Source: Sinohyriopsis cumingii (Eukaryota > Mollusca > Bivalvia > Unionida > Unionidae). From it: a stretch of DNA of 64,000 bases. Every line of letters starts with the position of its first letter. Position 1 is the first letter of the stretch. The stretch covers positions 81,921,180 through 81,985,179 of the forward strand of contig CM068832.1 of NCBI GenBank assembly GCA_028554795.2, written 5' to 3'. The notes below the pieces were generated by a model. The model saw only the letters and a program-made list of their open reading frames with translations, made no database searches and was not told the DNA's origin. This document shows positions 51,873 to 64,000 of this stretch, piece by piece. The position numbers and the translations under genes were made by a program.

Positions 51873-53290
51873 TAAGATTTCACATACAGATTTATTACAA
51901 GCTCTTCTTCACGTATGTCAATCAAGCGATTAAGGTGGTCTGTGAGTTTAAAATTGATTCGTGTTAACATATTATTGTGACACCGCAAATACACGGGATT
52001 AGTTGGTTCTTGCACGATTAAATTTCCAGGGGGAACTTGTGGTGTGAACGTGTATAGGATGTATCCTTGTTGAGCCTGATTTGATCTTCCGAGATCTATT
52101 TGATAGCTGCCATCGATTACGTCACAAACCAGATTGACCGCGACCGTCGGTGTTATATTAACGATCCGCGGGGATACGTGTCTTCCGCCGCCGTGTGGAT
52201 CATTATCATGTCTAAGAACAATTGGAGGTGGAATTAATTTTCTCCATGCATCGAGTATTTTAGGAAAAAACTCATCAATGACATCATTGATAGATTTTCT
52301 CAACTCGGTTACACTATACCCGGGAAATTTATAATTTGGTACATCGGCTTCTGTTAATTTATATTTTTCTAACCATTTATATGCATCAGAATTTTCAGGT
52401 GATTCTAAAATAATAAGCATCTCCTGAACTATTCGGTTATTAATATATTCCATATCTGATATAAGCTGATTTAATATTTCCACACGCGTGATGATTTTTT
52501 CACGCGATGACGCTGATATGTCAAAAATATGTTCGTTAAAATATTGATTTAGTTGATCTAGTTGTTTTTTACACTCTTGATTGATTTCCTGAAAAAATCT
52601 AATAATCGTTTCTCGATAAAAACCCCAATGACGTCCTGTTTCTCCCGGATTTTTAAAAAACCATCCCTCAACTTCACCGAAGAAGACAAAATTGTGAAGC
52701 ATTGATTTATTTTTTATAATACGTAGATGTTCCCTGTATGATGGATTAATTTCATGATATGATTGTCTATCCGTGACATAATCAGACTTTTTCGGTTCTG
52801 GTGGTATCGGTGTTATCGGTGGTGATATTTCAGGCCATCCTAGCACGGATCTTATCGTGGACTGATAAATATCAACGGCATAATCAGGCGAGTTTATTTC
52901 AACCGTCGAGGACAACGTCGGCTCGTGAACGTTTATTGATATTTTTGATTCCTTTCCCGTTATTGATTTTATTCTACGCGCAAATTCCTCACCGATCTCT
53001 TCAATCTGGTAACTGCCGGTTGGTATTCCAACAACAACCCAGTCAGGTGTTCCATCGGGTTTGTTGTTGTTAGTAAATACGAGCGAATTATTTGCTGGTG
53101 TACCATTAAATGATTTTGATCTGATATTTGGCCAGCTGTAATATACTCGTAATTGTGCTAGTGCTATTTCTTTTACTGGAATTGCAATAGGAAAATTAAC
53201 ACTAAATTCAGGATTAGTTGAACTTACCGAGATCATCGTTATCTTTGGCGGAGTTGTGTTGGTCACGATCTGCTGGAGTAATTCTGTCAT
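51872..53290 (-). CDS. Penton-like / minor capsid protein candidate
   Basis: I place the start at the Met that aligns with D (MTELLQQIVTNTTPP, 53,290), not the upstream Met. About 472 residues. Shares EIALAQLRVYYSWPNIRSKS, NNSLVF, VVGIPTGSYQIEEI and VDIYQSTIRSVLGWPE with D, and YLRCHNNMLTRINFKLTD at the C-terminus. The middle is divergent and helical. Overlaps the membrane-protein gene by 77 bp, as in D. Confidence 0.5.
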   Translation of the reverse strand: MTELLQQIVTNTTPPKITMISVSSTNPEFSVNFPIAIPVKEIALAQLRVYYSWPNIRSKSFNGTPANNSLVFTNNNKPDGTPDWVVVGIPTGSYQIEEIGEEFARRIKSITGKESKISINVHEPTLSSTVEINSPDYAVDIYQSTIRSVLGWPEISPPITPIPPEPKKSDYVTDRQSYHEINPSYREHLRIIKNKSMLHNFVFFGEVEGWFFKNPGETGRHWGFYRETIIRFFQEINQECKKQLDQLNQYFNEHIFDISASSREKIITRVEILNQLISDMEYINNRIVQEMLIILESPENSDAYKWLEKYKLTEADVPNYKFPGYSVTELRKSINDVIDEFFPKILDAWRKLIPPPIVLRHDNDPHGGGRHVSPRIVNITPTVAVNLVCDVIDGSYQIDLGRSNQAQQGYILYTFTPQVPPGNLIVQEPTNPVYLRCHNNMLTRINFKLTDHLNRLIDIREEELVINLYVKS

Positions 53291-53738
53291 TATTGATACT
53301 TGTATCTTTAATACCTTCACCGTATATTTTGGTCATCATTGAAAATTCGAAATCAGATATAATTCCATCACTGAGACTCGCTGATAACAACGAGGATAAT
53401 TTCGAGTATGCTACCGTCGCTGTATGTAATTTTATTTTGTAATCGGATAATTTTTCGTTCGTACAAGTACATATTTTTTTTGTGATGATACTAAGCACAC
53501 CTGCAATAGTTGTTGCTGCTGATATACAGATAGTTACAGCTACTGGTGCCATCGTTGTCAACGCTGATAATATTACACCGGTTCCAGCAACAACAGCGGA
53601 TACTGAATAAACAATCACATCAACGATAACCAATCGTCGTCGATATTTTTTTACTTTTACTGTATATTGATCAACTTGATCTTTTAGCGCAGCCTGCCAT
53701 TCACGCGCTTGATTGTATCTGTATTGTGCACCGTCCAT
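53214..53738 (-). CDS. Two-helix membrane protein
   Basis: 174 residues. YRYNQAREWQAALKDQ N-terminus, then VIVYSVSAVVAGTGVIL and VAVTICISAATTIAGVLSII hydrophobic segments, a CTCTNEKL stretch and a soluble tail. Homologue at 40,692. Function unknown. Confidence 0.75.
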   Translation of the reverse strand: MDGAQYRYNQAREWQAALKDQVDQYTVKVKKYRRRLVIVDVIVYSVSAVVAGTGVILSALTTMAPVAVTICISAATTIAGVLSIITKKICTCTNEKLSDYKIKLHTATVAYSKLSSLLSASLSDGIISDFEFSMMTKIYGEGIKDTSINNDRITPADRDQHNSAKDNDDLGKFN

Positions 53739-53746
53739 ATATATTT

Positions 53747-54754
53747 TTATGCCGTAACCAATTGAGGTGTTTCAGCTACAAATTCCAAACACCACCAGAA
53801 GGATGTTGCGGTTAATTTCTTATCATCTGCTTCCAGAATAAATATTTCTTCGGTTCCGCTATTTAGTACAACAGATACAACCCCGGAAAACCTGTCTGTG
53901 GAATGACGCCATGGAAACGTTGTAAATATTTCAAATTTTGCAGCACTGAACACAGACAGCCTGTACACGCCAGTGACTGTTGCGGTATATTTGATAGTAT
54001 TATTTTGCTGCGACCATGTTGCAAATCCCGATGATACCGTGCATACGATGTTTGTGATATGCCCGGGAGTTATTGCAGCTGGAATTTTAATCAAATTGGT
54101 TTTACTGACAATCTCAGGAATTCCCGCTACGACGTCTTGCTGTGTTTGTTTGATCGTGTCTAGGTCAGTTTTGATATCAACGAGTTTCATGTCAATGGCG
54201 CGTGGAGTACCGAAGAATTTATCTATGGTATCATCGGTTTTTTGAAAATTTCTTCGAAATCTTCCAAAAGTTCCTGCGTGAACGTCATACTCAGCCCGTA
54301 ACGTGGATAATTTATTATCTACGGTGTCGACGTATTTTTTTGTTGCTGCGTCTTCGTCAGATGTTGGATCTCTTAAAACTACTATTTTATTTCCGTTCAT
54401 ACTGAGTTCACCCGTCATTGTGTCACCGGTGTTTCTCACGCGATTAGCAACACTTTTTGCAATTTCATCTCTGATGGTTGCTAATGATACACTTGAATCT
54501 CTGATTTTGCCGCTATCAGTAAACACGGGAATATTATCTGTAACTGCACCGAGTACTCGCCGGACTATATCATTCCATTTGATATTGCTGGTTTTTAGTT
54601 TACCATATCGATCTTGAAAAATAACAACCTCATCTGGATTAACTGCAGCAAGGTTCATAATATCAGCGAGGTCATCTTTAGTCGCATACTTTGACAGATC
54701 AACGTCGGATTTTATTTTCTTACTAGTAGAAGATCTTCCGTAAATGTCAACCAT
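53747..54754 (-). CDS. Fibre-like attachment protein
   Basis: 335 residues. N-terminal MVDIYGRSSTSKK and NPDEVVIFQDRYGKLKTSNIK match D. Next come TGDTMTGELSMNGNKIVVL and DAATKKYVDTVDNKL, a motif set common in phage tail fibres and collar-like repeats. A short coiled segment follows, then a C-terminal ~120-residue beta-rich head (VYRLSVFSAAKFEIF). The shaft and head differ from D while the anchor is conserved, as expected for a host-binding protein under change. It starts 18 bp after the protease stop. Confidence 0.68.
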   Translation of the reverse strand: MVDIYGRSSTSKKIKSDVDLSKYATKDDLADIMNLAAVNPDEVVIFQDRYGKLKTSNIKWNDIVRRVLGAVTDNIPVFTDSGKIRDSSVSLATIRDEIAKSVANRVRNTGDTMTGELSMNGNKIVVLRDPTSDEDAATKKYVDTVDNKLSTLRAEYDVHAGTFGRFRRNFQKTDDTIDKFFGTPRAIDMKLVDIKTDLDTIKQTQQDVVAGIPEIVSKTNLIKIPAAITPGHITNIVCTVSSGFATWSQQNNTIKYTATVTGVYRLSVFSAAKFEIFTTFPWRHSTDRFSGVVSVVLNSGTEEIFILEADDKKLTATSFWWCLEFVAETPQLVTA

Positions 54755-54772
54755 TATAATAAGATCCGTTGT

Positions 54773-55252
54773 TTAAAATGCTTTACGCGCAACAAATCGG
54801 TTGCTTGTATAATCGTGCACGACTTTATGTGGCGGCTTGGATGATTTTGATATTGCGTCGAGTACATTAATTACTTCACGGCCGCATATTGGCGGATCTG
54901 TCATTGTTTGTGTGGGTAGCGTTGAATACCAAACTTTGGAACCTCTGGTTGTTGCGTGGAGTGGTGCGACATACTTGATAAATTCAACAGGTGGAGCTAA
55001 CCCGTACGAATCAAAATAAACAATTCCACGCGGATCAACCGCGTATGATACCCAATGAGTACCGGGTCCGGAACGTTTGTCAAGATTAATAATACCTGTT
55101 TCTAGTTTGTTTGGTTGTTTCGGTAATTGATCTCGCATAAAAACACCTCTAAAGGCGGATATTTTTAATTTTTTAGCAGCATCAAGTAAATCAAAATTTG
55201 ATGCTGGAACGTCTAACGAAATGATCCTGGAAGCCTTAGGCCTCTCCCCCAA
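54773..55252 (-). CDS. Adenain-like cysteine protease
   Basis: 159 residues. His66 in GPGTHWVSY, Asp81 in VYFDSYG, Gln115 in PTQTMTDPP and Cys123 in PICGRE, the adenain order and spacing (adenain itself is about 200 residues). The N-terminus (MGERPKASRI) is encoded within the end of the pX-like gene in another frame (40-bp overlap). Expected to cleave GG and GxG sites in the structural proteins after assembly. Confidence 0.88.
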   Translation of the reverse strand: MGERPKASRIISLDVPASNFDLLDAAKKLKISAFRGVFMRDQLPKQPNKLETGIINLDKRSGPGTHWVSYAVDPRGIVYFDSYGLAPPVEFIKYVAPLHATTRGSKVWYSTLPTQTMTDPPICGREVINVLDAISKSSKPPHKVVHDYTSNRFVARKAF

Positions 55253-55665
55253 CGAGATCCCGGTAATCTTAGACCGCGTCCCTTTTTTTTGTACCCCTGC
55301 CCTGTTGCTTTCTTTAGTGCCATTCCAGCGGCTGTTCCAACAGCACCTAACGCGGCCGCTTTTGCTACGGCTGGAGCAGCTGCAGCTATTAATGCCGGAA
55401 TGGCCGCAAGTAGTGGAAATATACCACCCGTTTTAACCATGTCTTTGATGGCGCTCGGGGAGAGATGAAATTGAACTCCAGTTTTTGATTCTAGGGCTTT
55501 ATTGAAATGTTTAATCTGATTATTTGTCAACGATAATTTGTTTGGACCACCACTAATATGATCTCGTTTCAGTGATATTTTAGTTCCGCATTTGTTGGCG
55601 GTTTTTGATTGAAGCTTTTTTACCTGACCCGGGGTCAGAGTAACATTAACATGACTATACGACAT
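55213..55665 (-). CDS. pX-like basic core protein
   Basis: 150 residues. MSYSHVNVTLTPGQVKKLQS, ISGGPNKLSLTNNQ, the hydrophobic GGIFPLLAAIPALIAAAAP segment and a basic Gly/Arg-rich tail with two GRGLRLPGS-type repeats. Resembles adenovirus pX in the GGI-x-PLL hydrophobic segment and basic character. Likely binds the packaged genome. Confidence 0.72.
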   Translation of the reverse strand: MSYSHVNVTLTPGQVKKLQSKTANKCGTKISLKRDHISGGPNKLSLTNNQIKHFNKALESKTGVQFHLSPSAIKDMVKTGGIFPLLAAIPALIAAAAPAVAKAAALGAVGTAAGMALKKATGQGYKKKGRGLRLPGSRWGRGLRLPGSFR

Positions 55666-55699
55666 TTTTATATAAAATATATTTTTCTAAATAACACGA

Positions 55700-57148
55700 T
55701 TAAAGATTTTCCACCGGTGCATCAACGACCCACATTCGACCACTGCCACCTTCAAGTAACATGGCCTTGTCGCTAAGTATGACCGCGATCGCCTTGTAGG
55801 TGCCGCGAACAATTGGTGGACCAGCTATATCAGGAGGAGGGTTAGTAACATGAGCTCGAAAGTGTATATCAACAACAGATTGTTTGGATAAATCAAGATG
55901 TTCTAGTGAAAAATAATAAATCGGATATAGACCTGTAAAATCTAGTTGTGATATTTGCAAACCAGTATCTATATTTTGATCACGTCCCATGAATGACATT
56001 AAACGATGATATGCGCGCGCTACATGATTTTGAACAAAATTTAGTTGTATATTTTCTGTTGGTTCTTGATGTCCATTTATCCGTAAGGAAACTTCATTAA
56101 CTCCAAGGTTATCAAATATCATATGTGAACGTTGTTGATTATTCGTCCGAGCATTATCTTGTAGTGCAATAAAAATATGTCGTGGTGCAGAAACACCCTG
56201 TTGTGATGCTATATGCCATGTAAATAAACCATTAATACTGCTTTGAGCAGCATCTGTGGTTACTGTTAACCATGATAGCAATGATTTACCGCCTTGATCC
56301 ATAAAAGATAGTAATTTTTGTTCCTCAGTAATAGATGGAGTCATTACTGGCATCCACAATGAAAGTTTTGTTATATCTACTTTACCAGCATCAGCAACAC
56401 CAGCACCTCGCCAGATTGCATCATTATCATTACCTTTTCTTACGAGCACAATTGTGTGTTTAGCTCCAAAGATGACCTTTCTAACATTTCTGCAAAACCC
56501 AAAGATGTGAGATAATGGAATTGCACACGAAAAATTTCTATTATCTCCCGACAGCGCTGATCGGCGTGTTGCAAATCCTAAGTTGAAAGTCGTGGCAATA
56601 TCTTTTATGATTTCAAAATCACCTGCTGGTCTAGTTTCACGATCGGGGTTGGCACCTTCTAACTGATTAGCAACAGAAACACCCTGCGGTGAAAGTAACT
56701 TGATATACTGATTATGGTTGGCGTTGTCGGTGATATCCTTAGCAAACATCATTGTTGGACCAGCTGATCTTGTAAAGTCGTCAGAATATCTCGCCAGACC
56801 AATTATTGTTGTAGCAACATCAACATCCTTCTGAATTGATTCAATATTTTTTCCATCAATCATGTATGTGGCGCTATCAAACAGTGCCATAATTCCGTTG
56901 TTGACAAAACCAACACGCAGATTGGCACCATATGCCGTATCATCCCCCTTTACAAGTGTACCTTCTACTTCAATAAACGCTTCAGCGGGCAAGAAATATC
57001 TACTTGTATCATGAACCTGTAATTCGATTCTCCCCGGATGATTTGGTTGTCTTGCGTCATAAGAATAAAACTGATAATCACGTACTGACTCGTACTTAAG
57101 GACAGGTGCCTCCATATCAAATGCTGGGTCTGATTCGCGCCTGAACAT
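55700..57148 (-). CDS. Major capsid protein (double jelly-roll type)
   Basis: I place the start at the Met aligned with D (MFRRESDPAFDMEAPV, 57,148) and not at 57,184. About 482 residues. Same conserved blocks as D: HDTSRYFLPAEAFIEV, GVGFVNNGIMALF, ATYMIDGKNIES, IPLSHIFGFC, LLSFMDQGGKS, WHIASQQGVSAPRHIF, FMGRDQNIDTGLQIS and VDAPVENL. A ~30-residue insert after the DDFTRSAGP block is unique to C. Open throughout, in contrast to B. Confidence 0.86.
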   Translation of the reverse strand: MFRRESDPAFDMEAPVLKYESVRDYQFYSYDARQPNHPGRIELQVHDTSRYFLPAEAFIEVEGTLVKGDDTAYGANLRVGFVNNGIMALFDSATYMIDGKNIESIQKDVDVATTIIGLARYSDDFTRSAGPTMMFAKDITDNANHNQYIKLLSPQGVSVANQLEGANPDRETRPAGDFEIIKDIATTFNLGFATRRSALSGDNRNFSCAIPLSHIFGFCRNVRKVIFGAKHTIVLVRKGNDNDAIWRGAGVADAGKVDITKLSLWMPVMTPSITEEQKLLSFMDQGGKSLLSWLTVTTDAAQSSINGLFTWHIASQQGVSAPRHIFIALQDNARTNNQQRSHMIFDNLGVNEVSLRINGHQEPTENIQLNFVQNHVARAYHRLMSFMGRDQNIDTGLQISQLDFTGLYPIYYFSLEHLDLSKQSVVDIHFRAHVTNPPPDIAGPPIVRGTYKAIAVILSDKAMLLEGGSGRMWVVDAPVENL

Positions 57149-57180
57149 TTTATTATAGTTACCATTTTTCCAAATGATGA

Positions 57181-57615
57181 TCATCGTCGACGAAGACCGC
57201 CCCCTGCTATTAAATTTGCTGTTATATTTTTTTCTGCTTCTTCAGATATCGCCGCTAGTTTTTGATTTGCAGCTTGATTTATTATTTTACTGACATCTGC
57301 AGGCATCACCTCAGTACTTGCCAGTTTCACCGGTGATTGTTGTTTTCGTCGCAATAATCGTGATAATCTTTCTTTGATCGCCGAGAACGCCTTACCAGCA
57401 ACATTGACAATTGCACCAGGAGCTTTATCACGAACAATATCAATAGCCTTCATCGATAATTGTTTTGCTACAGGTGCTACTTTGGGAGCTATCCTCGTGA
57501 ATAATCCCCGAATGACATCACCAAGTCCATTTCCGTAAATTGCTTCATAGATTGGTAATCGTGAGTTTACCGCTCTAACCTGTGTGGGTTTACGATGATT
57601 ATCATGCACAATCAT
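57181..57615 (-). CDS. pVI-like membrane-active minor capsid protein
   Basis: 144 residues. HRKPTQVRAVNSRLPIYEA, then IYGNGLGDVIRG with an I-x-G-x-G adenain-type site near residue 28, an amphipathic Ala/Ile/Lys region ending LSRLLRRKQQ, and a C-terminal GGGLRRR. Homologous to the D protein; the C-terminal part PADVSKIINQAANQKL matches D well. Confidence 0.62.
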   Translation of the reverse strand: MIVHDNHRKPTQVRAVNSRLPIYEAIYGNGLGDVIRGLFTRIAPKVAPVAKQLSMKAIDIVRDKAPGAIVNVAGKAFSAIKERLSRLLRRKQQSPVKLASTEVMPADVSKIINQAANQKLAAISEEAEKNITANLIAGGGLRRR

Positions 57616-57643
57616 CTTATTTTATTTACCATTTATCTAACAA

Positions 57644-58792
57644 CTAGTCATCAACGAGCTCATCAATAAGTTCTCGGTAAACGCCAATATCCATGATACC
57701 ACCTTGAAATAGTCGCCGACAAATATCAGCTGCTTCATTGGTTATTTCTGGTGAATTATTTTCGGCACGTTTTCCTCCTATGAGAACTTCTAACCGTGAC
57801 ACGTCATTGATGATATTATCAGGACATAAACCAGATCCTGTTTTAGGTTCATCTTGAGGTGTTTTAAATACTGGTGGTTGCATTACCGGAGTAAGTACTT
57901 CAGTGGTGGCCGGGGGTGATCCAGATGGTGAACCTGTCGGTGTAAATGTTACATCCGGTGCAGAAATTTTATGTGAAGGTGAAGGAATTTTCTTATGGAA
58001 TAGTGATTTAATTAGCTCTTTAGTCTTTTTAATTTCCGACTTCAACCTTTGCTGTGGCAAAGAAGATTGCTGTTGTTCTATTTGTTGCAGAGGTGGAGGA
58101 AGCTGATACTGGGAGGACTCTCCTTGTTTTGGTTGTTCCCATCTCTCTCTATAAAGTCTTTTTACTTCTTCTTTAAGTCTTTCAAATTCTGGACCTCTAG
58201 CTTGTTTTTTGTTGTAATATACGCGATATATCCATTTAATGAAATTATCATCATTTGTTTTTTCATAACGGGGTTTTGAAATATTAGATTTATTAGATAT
58301 ACTATTTAATATTGCTTCAGGTAATCTCTCTCTTTCAGTTTTTCTAATTTCCTCAACAACTCCTTCGTTAAATTTTGCAATTAATTCTACGTTTTCTCCT
58401 GCTGGTTTGGATTTAGATGCAAGTTTTTTTCTCACATCGGCGACTTCAGTACGAAGTTCTCCAATGCCTTCAAGTATTTCCTCATCAACAGGTGGAGGTT
58501 GAGCTGCAGCTATGTCAGTTGGAAGGTCTCGTAAAATCTTCTTTGCCTGTTTAGTTCTTCTTGCTATTTTTTCTGATACCGGAAGAAGATCTTCTTTGAT
58601 GACAGTTGCAACTTTCTCAGTAGCTGCAGTGACGGGTTTAAATAGTTTTTTAGTGTCTTCTTCATACTCAACTTTTGCTTCTTGCTGCGCTTGTAAATTT
58701 TTTCTAAATGAGTCTTTGACAGGAAGAAATTTTTTAATTGCTTCTAATCGTTCTCGAGCTGTTCTTGCAGTATGAGATTCTGGATGTATCAT
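57644..58792 (-). CDS. Disordered/coiled-coil structural protein (382 aa)
   Basis: N-terminus MIHPESHTARTARERLEAIKKFLP; charged helices to ~190; Gln/Pro-rich middle (YQLPPPLQQIEQQQSSLPQQ); a Pro/Ser/Thr stretch; and the conserved C-terminus NDVSRLEVLIGGKRAENNS with the LIGG-K protease-type site, then DICRRLFQGGIMD. First gene inside the right terminal repeat. Shorter than the D homologue. Confidence 0.75.
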   Translation of the reverse strand: MIHPESHTARTARERLEAIKKFLPVKDSFRKNLQAQQEAKVEYEEDTKKLFKPVTAATEKVATVIKEDLLPVSEKIARRTKQAKKILRDLPTDIAAAQPPPVDEEILEGIGELRTEVADVRKKLASKSKPAGENVELIAKFNEGVVEEIRKTERERLPEAILNSISNKSNISKPRYEKTNDDNFIKWIYRVYYNKKQARGPEFERLKEEVKRLYRERWEQPKQGESSQYQLPPPLQQIEQQQSSLPQQRLKSEIKKTKELIKSLFHKKIPSPSHKISAPDVTFTPTGSPSGSPPATTEVLTPVMQPPVFKTPQDEPKTGSGLCPDNIINDVSRLEVLIGGKRAENNSPEITNEAADICRRLFQGGIMDIGVYRELIDELVDD

Positions 58793-58833
58793 TTATTATA
58801 ACATAATAATTTAATTAATATCAGCAGAAGAGG

Positions 58834-59083
58834 AGCAGCAGAGAGGGTACCTACCAACGTTGGTCGTCAAAAAAATAAACAAGAAATAAATAAACACGTA
58901 GAGTACTTTATTTTTTCAGCTACTATTTCGAACTGAGGTTTTATTAGTACAATCGGTCATTGCAAAAATAAACATCTCAAGGAAAGTTCATTTGTAAAAT
59001 CTGGACCTTTCTACGAGATGATTTATTTGTTTGTTTTATTTGTTTTGTCGGAATTCTATGGTCTGTTCACCCTCTCTGCTGCT
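58834..59083 (-). repeat. Element C right terminal inverted repeat (250 bp)
   Basis: Reverse complement of 28,608-28,857; no mismatch found. Bracketed by AGCAGCAGAGAGGGT inside and ACCCTCTCTGCTGCT outside, followed by the CCCCT target copy. Twelve bases inside it lies another partial AGCAGAAGAGG (58,823), a possible slipped copy of the bracket. Confidence 0.95.
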
Positions 59084-59195
59084 CCCCTTAAGCAACGATC
59101 CAGCAACACGAATGACTTCTACAACAACCTCTTTCATTAACTTAGGTGCATTTTGGAGTACACATGTAAACTGATGGAACCCAGTTCATGTAACA

Positions 59196-59359
59196 CACGG
59201 GTGTGCAAACTACGGCCCGCGGGCCGCATGCGGCCAGCCAAGGGCTTTCATGCGGCCCGCCAAGGGTTTTCATGCGGCCTAGGAATAAATCCTATGTTCA
59301 CGCGATAGTGTGTAAATTTGTGTATGCGGCCCTTGCACTAGAAAGTTTGCCCACCTCTG
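59196..59359 (+). mobile_element. hAT-type MITE, short diverged copy
   Basis: Ends CACGGGTGTGCAAACTAC and AGTTTGCCCACCTCTG match the MITE at 26,907, and the CGGCCCGCGGGCCGCATGCGG block is shared in inverted orientation. The interior is reduced to about 130 bp. No clear target duplication, so it is older or internally rearranged. Confidence 0.75.
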
Positions 59360-59402
59360 GATTAGACAAAAAAAGTAGATACATGACCTAAATAAGAACA
59401 AC

Positions 59403-59403
59403 A

Positions 59404-59434
<31 letters not shown>

Positions 59435-59459
59435 GCACACACATGCATACATGCATACC

Positions 59460-59493
<34 letters not shown>

Positions 59494-59812
59494 CATACAT
59501 ACATACATACATACATACATACGCACATACATACATATATACGTTCAAACGCACATACATACATACCTACGCACACACACATGCATGCATACATACATAC
59601 ATACACACACACACCTACGTACGTACGTACATGCATACATACATACATACATACATGCATACATACATACATACATGCATGCATGCATACATACGTACAT
59701 ACATGCATACGCAGACACATGCACACATACATGCATACATACATACATACATACATACATACATACATACATACATACATACATACATACATACATACAT
59801 ACATACATACCT
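59403..59812. repeat. (ACAT)n microsatellite, about 410 bp
   Basis: Long imperfect ACAT tract with GCAT, ACGC and ACAC variants. It yields long HTYIHTYI / VCMYVCMY reading frames on both strands that are repeat artefacts. Confidence 0.97.

Positions 59813-64000
<4,188 letters not shown>

Larger units (their letters stand above)
28608..59083. mobile_element. Element C: outer Maverick/adintovirus-like element, carrying nested element D
   Basis: Bounded by inverted 250-bp terminal repeats (28,608-28,857 and 58,834-59,083) and flanked by CCCCT on both sides (28,603-28,607 and 59,084-59,088). The two repeats read identically by eye. Excluding D and its duplicated target the element is about 15.7 kb, a usual size for Mavericks. 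Gene order: zinc protein, ATPase, PLA2, integrase, replicase, zinc protein, HNH (split by D), RNA module, coiled-coil gene, penton-like, membrane, fibre, protease, pX-like, capsid, pVI-like, coiled-coil structural. The replicase and ATPase are damaged, so this copy could not replicate unaided. Confidence 0.92.

Overview
The window is animal genomic DNA. It holds four copies, in different states, of one family of large virus-like DNA transposons of the Maverick/Polinton-adintovirus type (integrating double-stranded DNA viruses with adenovirus-like virion genes). The host is probably a mollusc or another lophotrochozoan. Support for that is a tRNA-derived SINE at about 13.63-13.89 kb with a GGCGTTAAAC-type tail, AT-rich non-coding DNA, long (TA)n, (TC)n and (ACAT)n tracts, and a hAT-type MITE. 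The species cannot be fixed from the sequence. No convincing host gene is visible.

Layout. 1-2.6 kb: host DNA. 2.69-6.4 kb: element A, a badly decayed remnant (replicase and a possible ATPase fragment). 6.4-17.3 kb: host DNA with a degenerate minisatellite, a microsatellite and a SINE. 17.39-26.85 kb: element B, a truncated and frameshifted copy that lacks the helicase, integrase, PLA2 and ATPase end. 26.9-28.6 kb: hAT MITE and host DNA. 28,608-59,083: element C, bounded by 250-bp terminal inverted repeats that appear identical, with a 5-bp target duplication. 34,279-49,021: element D, about 14.7 kb, inserted inside the HNH gene of C with its own ~220-bp inverted repeats and a 7-bp target duplication. 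59.1-64 kb: host DNA, whose first ~1.2 kb is related to 26.9-28.1 kb.

Gene plan (best read in D). A left structural block runs: coiled-coil/disordered protein, pVI-like lytic protein, double-jelly-roll-type major capsid protein, pX-like core protein, adenain-like protease, fibre-like protein, two-helix membrane protein, penton-like protein. A right replication block runs: HNH endonuclease, zinc protein, PolB-like replicase fused to an SF1 helicase, DDE integrase, phospholipase A2-like protein, A32/FtsK-type packaging ATPase. C has the same plan inverted. D is almost intact (one frameshift at a homopolymer in PLA2). C has an intact capsid block, but its replicase lost the whole polymerase core and the helicase ATP site, and its ATPase has a premature stop.

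The least expected content lies between the HNH gene and the structural block of B and C, and is absent from D. It consists of a conserved tRNA-like Pol III unit with boxes A and B and a T5 stop, a long hairpin, a tandem array of short stem-loops (eight in C, at least four in B), a small coiled-coil gene and, in C, a large palindromic region with repeated G-rich-loop hairpins. This looks like an element-encoded non-coding RNA and origin-like module. Other notable points are the replicase architecture (possible OTU-like N-terminus, compact polymerase, helicase, and in C a C-terminal HNH), conserved adenain-type cleavage motifs in two structural proteins, and the contrast between identical outer repeats and diverged inner repeats.
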